This document shows, one piece after another, positions 7,783-13,076 of a stretch of DNA of 13,693 bases; the first letter of the stretch is position 1, and every line of letters begins with the position of its first letter. The stretch spans positions 1 to 13,693 of the forward strand of contig CAYSCH010000264.1 in assembly GCA_964429355.1 (NCBI GenBank), written 5' to 3'. Source of the stretch: JAAYAY01 sp964429355 (lineage in GTDB: Bacteria > Planctomycetota > Planctomycetia > Pirellulales > Thermoguttaceae). A program made the translations under genes and the position numbers. The notes beneath the pieces were generated by a model. The model did not search any database and was not told the DNA's origin. It saw only the letters and a program-made list of their open reading frames with translations.

Positions 7783-7872
7783 TCACCAGGCGGTGATACT
7801 TTGGGGGGCCGAACGAAAACGATCCAGCAAGGCCGCCAGCTCGTCGAGCGTGCCTGGAAAAGCGGCGGACAT
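7783..7872 (-). CDS. Small 29-residue leader protein upstream of the VWA gene
   Basis: An ATG at 7870-7872 opens 29 codons ending in TGA at 7783-7785. It is preceded by an excellent ribosome binding site (AGGAG at 7879-7883, 6 nt spacing). It is the first open frame downstream of a near-consensus promoter and lies 30 nt before the VWA start, which has its own AGGAG. The peptide begins MSAAFPGTLDELAALLDRF and ends SITAW. Its middle could form a short amphipathic helix (LDELAALLDRF). It has no membrane segment or Cys motif. It may be a real small partner protein of the VWA protein, a leader peptide that controls downstream translation, or the remnant of a longer gene. I recognise no family. Confidence 0.55.
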   Translation of the reverse strand: MSAAFPGTLDELAALLDRFRSAPQSITAW

Positions 7873-7932
7873 GGCTTGCTCCTTTCTTCCGATCGGTCGA
7901 TATACGACGCCGATGGTGTTGTGTCTACACGA

Positions 7933-7961
7933 AGTATAGTGTTACAGCGACACTATGTCAA
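7933..7961 (-). promoter_or_regulatory. Near-consensus sigma-70 promoter for the leader/VWA genes
   Basis: On the minus strand, a perfect -35 hexamer TTGACA (7961-7956) is followed by exactly 17 nt and then the -10 hexamer TATACT (7938-7933), five of six to consensus. Transcription would begin near 7925, about 50 nt before the small leader ORF at 7872. It is the strongest promoter-like sequence in the window. The flanking DNA is locally AT-richer than its surroundings. Confidence 0.75.
7936..7956. promoter_or_regulatory. Operator-like palindrome within the VWA promoter
   Basis: A perfect inverted repeat, ATAGTGT and ACACTAT separated by 7 nt, fills the promoter spacer and touches both hexamers. 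A bound dimeric repressor would block RNA polymerase. A second, shorter palindrome with the same GTGT/ACAC core (GTGTCTACAC, 7921-7930) sits at the expected transcription start. The two centres are about 20.5 bp apart, or two helical turns, which would suit two dimers on one face. The regulator is not identified. A BlaI/MecI-type repressor is one possibility; NrtR is another but unsupported. Confidence 0.6.
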
Positions 7962-8044
7962 TGGGCGTGGGTCGATTTTCTTCTTTTGTTGTGCGTGGAA
8001 AGGGCAGAAGGCCGGGGGCGGGGCGAAGGGGAAGAGGGAACGGA

Positions 8045-8073
8045 ACACTGATCGACACTGATCGGCGCTAATC
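8045..8073. repeat. 10-bp tandem repeat, about three units
   Basis: ACACTGATCG occurs twice exactly in tandem (8045-8054, 8055-8064). A degenerate third unit, GCGCTAATC (8065-8073), follows. Short intergenic arrays of this kind are common in bacterial genomes, and no function is evident. Confidence 0.6.
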
Positions 8074-8415
8074 CACTGGAGGGTATTCATCCTGGAGGCG
8101 ACGGCTGGCTGGAAGAGGAAGGGGAACAGGAGGGATCCGGGCCTGCGGGCACAGGGCCACGGGAAGTGGACCTGCGGCGTTCGGTTGGCATCGCTGAAGA
8201 CGGGAGGTCGTGCGCGACCTGAGCGAGGTTTTTGGCAAGATGAAAGCGCATGAAGCGGGGGAGTCGTACGCACGGATTGCGGTAGGACTGCTTACTTCGT
8301 GCGCGGCTCTTTACGCCAGGATGGATGTCTCGGGAGTGGCGGCGTACGAGGGATGGGGGAGACGCCTGTGTTGCTGGCTACCCGTGAATGACATTGGCCT
8401 CTTGGACCTGCGGTC

Positions 8416-8437
8416 CCCCGATAGCGAGCTATCGGGG
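8416..8437. repeat. REP-like perfect palindrome
   Basis: Two perfect 10-nt arms, CCCCGATAGC and GCTATCGGGG, are separated by only 2 nt (GA). This forms a tight GC-capped hairpin readable on both strands. It is not next to any gene end (the nearest is about 300 nt away), so a terminator role is unlikely. The compact form resembles repetitive extragenic palindromes dispersed by RAYT transposases, but only one copy lies in this window. Confidence 0.5.
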
Positions 8438-8680
8438 CTACCTGCTGCCCCTTGGCTCAGTAGAGGAGAGCCAGGTGGCGGAAGGCGTGGAGGAGCACGA
8501 GCAGAAGAAAGAAGAGAAGGTGGTTAACCGAGCGGCGCAAAAGGTCAGGCAGTACATCGAATTTGAGAACATCCCCATCCGCACGATGTAGAAATGCGCA
8601 AAACGTTGCCATGAAATGTCTTACGTCGTGCCATTCCCGGTCGCCTGGGTCAATGCGCAGACAACGCTGCGCTAATGCCG

Positions 8681-8714
8681 CCGCCTTTCTCCGCCCACGT
8701 CCGCCTTTCTCCGC
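8681..8714. repeat. Duplicated 14-mer near the AlbA_2 stop
   Basis: CCGCCTTTCTCCGC occurs at 8681-8694 and again at 8701-8714, a 20-bp period separated by CCACGT. It lies 24 nt beyond the end of the AlbA_2 gene. It may be a replication-slippage duplication or the footprint of an insertion event. Confidence 0.5.
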
Positions 8715-8737
8715 TCTTCTCACGGCTCGCGACCGGA

Positions 8738-10120
8738 CTATTTGAGCCACCACCGGGCCGCAACCGAGCGGCCTCCCGAATCGACCAGCCCCGCCCTCTT
8801 GAGGAATTGCAGATCGTCCCGGAGAGTCCGAGCGGCCGGAGGCTCGGGTAGTCGTTCCAGTATGTCCCGAAACCGCCATCGTTCTCCATTGCTGAGGATG
8901 TGCAGGACTTGTCGCTGCCGGTCGGTCAAATCGTGGCTCACCCGCAACGGCGGAGAATAGCCGCTGGGCAGGAATCGCACCACGACATCGCCCGCCTGCT
9001 CCTCGAAGTCCGGTTCCGGCTGACCCGCAGCCACGCACCAGTCCACGATCTTTTGCGTGCCGCGCCCCCACTGTTCGATCAGCCCTCGGCGGTAGAAGAC
9101 CTCCGCGATCAATGGGTTGCGCGGACGGGAAATGTGGCTCCGTTTCAGGTCGGGTATGGTGATGCCTGGGGGCAAGAGGCCGGAACTGATGATCTCCAAC
9201 CGATCATCGTAGATCGCCACGTTCACCGCCCCACCCGGAATCGTGTAGTCGCGGTGACACAGGGCGTTCACAAGCGCTTCGCGCAGGGCCAGCGGCGGAT
9301 ACAGCGGAATATCTTCGCGTTCCAGCTTGCCCGACACGATGCGGCCCGCCACGGGAATGTGCCGCATGATGAAGTTCACGGCTTCGTCCAGGACTTGGAA
9401 CGCATGGCCGCGCACTTGCCGCTGGTCGAGGAACTCCGTCTTGCTCGTCCCCTTGAACCGGGCCAGGCGTAAGGCGCATTGGGGATAGTCTGGCATCAGC
9501 TTGCGTCCGAATACCACCACGGCGGCGCGCAGCAGGCGTCCCTCCACTCGCAAGTGCAACCTGTCGAGCACGTCCATCGGGTCGGACGGTTGGCTCGCCA
9601 GTCGTCCGCAGTGGACCGCTGCCCGCACCATGCGGTCGATCTCTTCCGTGTCCAAGTCGGCGAGCAAGTATCCTTCGGCAACTTGGTTTTCCCAGCGATG
9701 GATCGCTTGCGTGCGTGCCAACAACCGCTCCTGGTACTCGGTCTGCGACATCCGCGAAGTCGTCGGCCCGATGCGTTTGTAGGCTCGACCGTCGAACACG
9801 AAGGGGCTGCCGGCAACGGCGGTCGCTTCCACGACCAAGACCCGCAGGCTGCCCGAAACCGGCACTATCGTCTGCGTAATGGTGGCGGCCGGTTCGAGCT
9901 TCTTGATCTCCCGCGCCACCTCTTGCAGCGTGGCGTCGGTGATGTCCTGGCCGACGACCTTCCCGCCCGCCGTCACGCCGAACACGACCATGCCCCCGGA
10001 CCCGTTGAGCATGGCGCAGAGCGACTGCACCCCCGCCTTGAGTTCTCCCGTGGACTTCTTGAACTCCAAGCGATCCGACTCGCCCTCGGCCACCAGTTGA
10101 TTCACTGCCGCCAGGTCCAT
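8738..10120 (-). CDS. AlbA_2 (Schlafen-like) / ATPase-type predicted regulator
   Basis: The roughly 460-residue product has the architecture of COG2865-type proteins. An N-terminal AlbA_2 domain carries ESDRLEFKKS and LNGSGGMVVFGV. A GHKL-like ATPase region carries ALREALVNALCHRDY and further on GRGTQKI. A C-terminal winged helix (LTDRQRQVLHILSNGERW) ends the protein. Such proteins are annotated as transcriptional regulators or ATP-binding proteins, and some relatives take part in phage defence or RNA cleavage. I chose ATG 10118-10120 because GGAG lies 5 nt upstream and the AlbA_2 domain starts just after it. Upstream ATG 10156 or TTG 10162 are alternatives in the same frame. The gene sits between a truncated ADP-ribosylglycohydrolase and a repeat-rich gap, which suggests it arrived by rearrangement. 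Confidence 0.85.
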   Translation of the reverse strand: MDLAAVNQLVAEGESDRLEFKKSTGELKAGVQSLCAMLNGSGGMVVFGVTAGGKVVGQDITDATLQEVAREIKKLEPAATITQTIVPVSGSLRVLVVEATAVAGSPFVFDGRAYKRIGPTTSRMSQTEYQERLLARTQAIHRWENQVAEGYLLADLDTEEIDRMVRAAVHCGRLASQPSDPMDVLDRLHLRVEGRLLRAAVVVFGRKLMPDYPQCALRLARFKGTSKTEFLDQRQVRGHAFQVLDEAVNFIMRHIPVAGRIVSGKLEREDIPLYPPLALREALVNALCHRDYTIPGGAVNVAIYDDRLEIISSGLLPPGITIPDLKRSHISRPRNPLIAEVFYRRGLIEQWGRGTQKIVDWCVAAGQPEPDFEEQAGDVVVRFLPSGYSPPLRVSHDLTDRQRQVLHILSNGERWRFRDILERLPEPPAARTLRDDLQFLKRAGLVDSGGRSVAARWWLK

Positions 10121-10213
10121 CAGTTCTCCAAGCGTGGTTTCCTCGGTTCGTTGCATTGTCAATGCTATCGGCCGGCGGGGTCGCTGTCACGACTCGATTC
10201 CGGATCGGAACCG

Positions 10214-10357
10214 CTAGCCCACAAAGCCCTGTGGCAGGACCTTTCGGGCAAACCAGTGGCAGCGCTCGCTACGTGCCTCGTAGTCCGGTTCTGTCGGCAG
10301 GCCGAGGGCGTCACCGACGGCGGTACCCAACAGGATTCCGGCCAGGCGGTCGTTCAT
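10214..10357 (-). pseudogene. Truncated ADP-ribosylglycohydrolase (DraG family) fragment
   Basis: From ATG 10355-10357 the frame reads MNDRLAGILLGTAVGDALG and then LPTE. This is the very characteristic N-terminus of DraG/crystallin-J1 type ADP-ribosylglycohydrolases, which remove ADP-ribose from proteins or small molecules using two Mg ions. After about 23 residues the resemblance stops. About 24 unrelated codons (starting PDYEARSERC) lead to a TAG at 10214-10216. Family members are around 250-350 residues, so over 90 percent is missing, including all the downstream metal-binding Asp motifs. No C-terminal part is visible elsewhere in the window. It overlaps the end of the J1-like gene by 47 nt. 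It is most likely a remnant left by a deletion or replacement with a breakpoint near 10287. Confidence 0.7.
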
Positions 10358-10790
10358 GGTGTTTACGGGTGGCATTGAGGGTTTCGAGATCGAGGCGGGG
10401 TCCCGGGTAATCGACGCCGTAGAATACATCTGTCACACGGATTCGCCCCTGGATCTGGCGGTTGAAGGAGTCTAATTCTTCCGCGGGGACCCACAACTCC
10501 ATGTGCAGGGAACTGCCGACCCTGTGCTCCTCGAAACGCTGAAGGTAGTCAACGGGCAGGTCAAACTCGGTGACGAAACCAACTCGGACTGCGCAACCAG
10601 CCACGTCCTTGGTGTTCCACTGCGAGGCGATCTGCTGAGCGTACTGGCGGTTGAGCACGGGATAGAAGATCGGCTGTTCGGGGAGTCGCGGCGGAAAGCG
10701 TGTCATGCCGGAGGCACGGATCAGCTCCAATTCGTTAAGCCCGACGGGACGGTAGAGGGTCTGCAATTGTTGCATTTGTGGATCGCTCAA
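10311..10790 (-). CDS. 'ADP-ribosylation/crystallin J1'-type small protein
   Basis: The 159-residue product matches, from memory, a family labelled 'ADP-ribosylation/crystallin J1' in databases. Its hallmark stretches are TLYRPVGLNELELI near residue 11, FPPRLPEQPIFYPVLN near 32, and SLHMELWVPAEELDSFN. The biochemical role is not established. The LYRPVG...ELELI opening and overall size would suit a small ADP-ribosyltransferase-like or ADP-ribose-binding fold, but that is inference. The likely start is TTG 10788-10790, which overlaps the KptA stop in a TTGA arrangement. ATG 10773-10775, five codons in, is the alternative. About 30 C-terminal residues extend past the usual-looking end and overlap the truncated glycohydrolase start. 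Tight coupling to kptA implies a joint role. Confidence 0.75.
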   Translation of the reverse strand: MSDPQMQQLQTLYRPVGLNELELIRASGMTRFPPRLPEQPIFYPVLNRQYAQQIASQWNTKDVAGCAVRVGFVTEFDLPVDYLQRFEEHRVGSSLHMELWVPAEELDSFNRQIQGRIRVTDVFYGVDYPGPRLDLETLNATRKHHERPPGRNPVGYRRR

Positions 10791-11368
10791 TCTCGGTCCG
10801 CCTTTGCACTTTTTTGTGCAGGATGCTCTGGAAACCGGAGGTAGGCGGCGGGTACGGTTTCGGTGAGCCAGACCCCGTTGTCGGACCGGAAGAACTGGTG
10901 ACCATGACGGTGCATCTGTCCCGCTTCGACCACGAGCACGACGGGGCGACCGCGGCGCTGGCCGACGCGAGCGGCCGTTTCAGGGTCGGCCGACATGTGG
11001 ACGTGATGCCGACTGCCGCGCACGAGGCCCATCTCATGAATCGATTCGAGGAAGCGTTCGACGGTGCCGTGGTAAAGCAGTTCGGGGGGCTCGACGGGCA
11101 CCAGTCCCAGTTCGACCTCAACGCTGTGACCCTGGCTGGCCCGGATCAGGCGGCCATCGGGGGAGAAGGCGAAGCGTTTCTTGTCGCTCGTGGCGACGAC
11201 TTCGTCCAACTGCTCGCGAGTGATGGGCTGCCCGTAGCGCGCGGCCGCAAGGAGCAGGTCATCGACCGGCACCCAGCCCTCGGCGTCGAGGATGATGCCG
11301 ATTTCCTGCGGCTTGTGGCGGAGCACAAGACTCAAAAACTTACTGATGGCGACGAGTTGCTTTGTCAT
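10787..11368 (-). CDS. kptA: RNA 2'-phosphotransferase KptA/Tpt1
   Basis: The 193-residue product is a full-length KptA/Tpt1. This enzyme transfers an internal RNA 2'-phosphate to NAD, releasing nicotinamide and ADP-ribose 1'',2''-cyclic phosphate. The N-terminal winged helix carries KFLSLVLRHKP and SDKKRFAF. The NAD-binding lobe carries SQGHSVEV, LYHGT, RHHVHMS and GVWLTETVPAAYL. Arg17, His18, Arg65 and Arg120 fit the catalytic Arg-His-Arg-Arg set of the family. I start it at ATG 11366-11368, not the upstream in-frame codon at 11521, because the conserved domain begins there and it overlaps the DUF4291 stop as ATGA, a sign of translational coupling. Nicotinamide released by this enzyme would be a substrate for the PncA encoded upstream. 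Bacterial KptA is usually not needed for tRNA splicing, so RNA repair or decapping-like roles are likelier. Confidence 0.95.
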   Translation of the reverse strand: MTKQLVAISKFLSLVLRHKPQEIGIILDAEGWVPVDDLLLAAARYGQPITREQLDEVVATSDKKRFAFSPDGRLIRASQGHSVEVELGLVPVEPPELLYHGTVERFLESIHEMGLVRGSRHHVHMSADPETAARVGQRRGRPVVLVVEAGQMHRHGHQFFRSDNGVWLTETVPAAYLRFPEHPAQKSAKADRD

Positions 11369-12009
11369 TGCAAGTTCATTCCCAATGCTGCTTGCACCTG
11401 CAGGTCCTCTACAAGGTACGCGTCCTCTTTCGGAGTCAACAGGGCGCCAGCACCCTCTTCCTTGAGGACCGCATGCTGAGCACGTACGAAGTGCGAGATG
11501 TCCTCGATCGAGACGACCCACGGACCGCCGTACTTACGCAGCAGTTCGCCCCGGAGGCCGAGCTGAATCGCCCGACGCGGGAGTTTCTGGCCGTGCGGAT
11601 CGTGATCGGGGTCCCACTGCAAACGGACGTTGGACTTACGAAGGCTTTGCTGCCACGTGGTTTCGTTTTCGTAGAGGGCTGGCACGTAGGTTGACGGCAC
11701 CGCCTGTCTCAGAAGCTCGTCAAACCCCTGTCGGCAAATCCGCACGGCCAGGACGACTTCCTGATTTTCCTTGGCGGCCCAACCGCAGCGGTACATCATC
11801 CACAGGAAGTTCGGCTTGATCCAGCTCATCCGGCCGTAGCCGAACTCTGGGCCGCCAAAATGCCCTTGTTCTGCGGCGTAACGACCAATGCCAGGTCGGT
11901 AAGCCTGGTACACAACGATCGACTGATTGTCGAATTGTGCCAGGATGTGCCGACCTTCCTTCGGCCAGCGGGCTGTTTGGTCTATGTACCGATCAACCAC
12001 CAGGTTCAT
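11365..12009 (-). CDS. DUF4291 family protein
   Basis: The 214-residue product matches DUF4291, a family without a known function. Hallmarks are SIVVYQAYRPGIGRYAAEQG near residues 30-49, then GRMSWIKPNFLWMMYRCGWA near 59-78, and LQWDPDHDPHGQKLPRRAIQ near 129-149. The domain covers nearly the whole protein, so it looks complete. It has no signal peptide or membrane segment. The ATG at 12007-12009 has AGGA 8 nt upstream and overlaps the NADAR gene by 17 nt; its TGA overlaps the kptA ATG by 4 nt. Placement between NADAR and KptA links it to NAD-derived or RNA-end chemistry. The conserved W, H and R residues are compatible with binding a nucleotide, but that is speculation. Confidence 0.9.
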   Translation of the reverse strand: MNLVVDRYIDQTARWPKEGRHILAQFDNQSIVVYQAYRPGIGRYAAEQGHFGGPEFGYGRMSWIKPNFLWMMYRCGWAAKENQEVVLAVRICRQGFDELLRQAVPSTYVPALYENETTWQQSLRKSNVRLQWDPDHDPHGQKLPRRAIQLGLRGELLRKYGGPWVVSIEDISHFVRAQHAVLKEEGAGALLTPKEDAYLVEDLQVQAALGMNLQ

Positions 12010-12442
12010 TTGTCAGTTCCTGCCGAACCTGCATCAAGATCTTTCCAAGCTGATTTCTGCCATGGCCGTCGCCACCGTCAGCCCAGTAGAAATCGTTGCG
12101 AGTGTGCTCGACGATCTCCGCGTTCCCGGTTTCCAGAAGCAGATCGCGAAGCTTGGGATACTGGGTGAACTTGGCCATAATGGCCCAGTACATGATCTCA
12201 TCTTTGACCTGTTCCCAGTCGCGGCGCAGCGGAAAGCTGCGACTGCGGCCCATCTTGGCGGCAATCGACGGCGAAGCAGCCAGCCGGATGGCCTCTTCAC
12301 GTTCGGTCCCGTGGAACTTCTGGGCCTGGAAGTAGTGCTCCGTGGTCGGCCAGCACTTTCCGTCGATCTGAACCGGAAACGGAGCGAAGTTCGAGAACTC
12401 GCCGTACCCATCTCGTTCCCGATAGAACTCAATGCGATCCAT
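11993..12442 (-). CDS. NADAR (YbiA-like) family N-glycosidase
   Basis: The 149-residue product is a complete NADAR domain. Recognisable blocks are GEFSNFAPFPVQIDGKCWPT, then TTEHYFQAQKF, then DWEQVKDEIMYWAIMAKFTQ, and the C-terminal DFYWADGGDGHGRNQLGKIL. YbiA-type proteins hydrolyse N-glycosidic bonds in reactive riboflavin intermediates, and NADAR proteins more generally can remove ADP-ribose from guanine in nucleic acids. Either role would fit, and the NAD/ADP-ribose operon favours the second. The start is ATG 12440-12442, which has GGAG 7 nt upstream and begins the conserved domain; the longer upstream frame lies within pncA and is rejected. It overlaps pncA by 14 nt and the DUF4291 gene by 17 nt, so coupled translation is likely. 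Confidence 0.92.
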   Translation of the reverse strand: MDRIEFYRERDGYGEFSNFAPFPVQIDGKCWPTTEHYFQAQKFHGTEREEAIRLAASPSIAAKMGRSRSFPLRRDWEQVKDEIMYWAIMAKFTQYPKLRDLLLETGNAEIVEHTRNDFYWADGGDGHGRNQLGKILMQVRQELTNEPGG

Positions 12443-13064
12443 TCTGCTTCTCCTCGACGGTCGTCTCCCGAAGGACGATGACTCCCTGCCGGCGCATCTG
12501 TTCGACGGCCTGCTGAACATCGCCCGGACTAAGCTCCACTCCGCGGCAGGCCTTTTCCAGCAAGTGGGTCTTGAATCCCAATCCCACGGCATCCAGCGCC
12601 GTAAACATCACGCAGTAGTCGGTAGCCAGGCCGCAAACGTAGACCTCGGTCACGCCTTGCCCCTGGAGGTACTCAGCCAACCCGGTGGCATGGCGATGGC
12701 CGTTGTCGAAGAACCCGCTGTAGCTGTCGACGGTCGGATCGGCGCCTTTCTGGAAAACACGGGCGATCCGCGAGCGGTTCAGCTCCGGGTGCAGCTCCGC
12801 GCCCGCGGTGCCCTGCACGCAGTGCACCGGCCAGAGGATCTGCGCCAGGCCGTCCAGGTCGATCTGGTCGCCCACGCAGCGGCCCGGATGATTGGCGGCA
12901 AAGCTGCCGTGCTCGGCCGGGTGCCAGTCCTGGGTGGCCACGACCAGGTCGAACTCGGGCTGGATGCGGTTGATGGTGTCGACGACCTGGTCGCCCTCGG
13001 GCACGGCCAGCGCGCCCTTCGGGCAAAAGTCGTTCTGAACATCGACGATCACCAGCGCTTTCAT
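12429..13064 (-). CDS. pncA: Nicotinamidase PncA
   Basis: The 211-residue product is a standard-length nicotinamidase, which deamidates nicotinamide to nicotinate for the salvage route to NAD. The catalytic triad is readable: Asp8 in VDVQNDF, Lys106 in FQKGADP, and Cys151 in ATDYCV. Metal ligands are expected in TQDWHPAEHGSF (Asp46, His48) and WPVHCVQGT (His81). The protein is cytoplasmic. ATG 13062-13064 has GGAG 6 nt upstream, and the conserved N-terminus follows at once. It lies 12 nt after the Nudix regulator gene and overlaps the NADAR start by 14 nt. It would recycle the nicotinamide released by KptA or by ADP-ribosyltransferases. Confidence 0.96.
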   Translation of the reverse strand: MKALVIVDVQNDFCPKGALAVPEGDQVVDTINRIQPEFDLVVATQDWHPAEHGSFAANHPGRCVGDQIDLDGLAQILWPVHCVQGTAGAELHPELNRSRIARVFQKGADPTVDSYSGFFDNGHRHATGLAEYLQGQGVTEVYVCGLATDYCVMFTALDAVGLGFKTHLLEKACRGVELSPGDVQQAVEQMRRQGVIVLRETTVEEKQNGSH

Positions 13065-13076
13065 GGGGATCTCCGA

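Larger units (their letters stand above)
7962..8737. other. Gene-poor stretch with short repeats
   Basis: About 775 nt contain no coding sequence I can support. Open frames exist on both strands, but none shows a recognisable domain, a good start or a ribosome binding site. One minus-strand frame ending at 8457 reads hydrophobic near its end (HLLFFLLLVLL), but only as the complement of a purine-rich run. The region holds a purine-rich tract near 8005-8045, a 10-bp tandem repeat, a perfect palindrome and a duplicated 14-mer, listed separately. It looks like a site of past insertion or decay between the VWA promoter and the AlbA_2 gene. Confidence 0.4.

Noticed and set aside
6886..8061. A 391-codon plus-strand frame across the VWA gene and its promoter
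   Set aside because: It runs antisense through the VWA MIDAS coding region, the leader ORF and the promoter, and shows no family resemblance.
8457..9071. A 204-codon minus-strand frame overlapping the AlbA_2 3' end
   Set aside because: The part within AlbA_2 is out of frame with real coding sequence. The remainder ends in a hydrophobic run that is only the complement of a purine-rich tract. A decayed transposase was considered, but no motif supports it.
9479..10378. A 299-codon plus-strand frame opposite the AlbA_2 gene
   Set aside because: It is antisense to conserved AlbA_2 motifs and also crosses the DraG fragment; there is no domain of its own.
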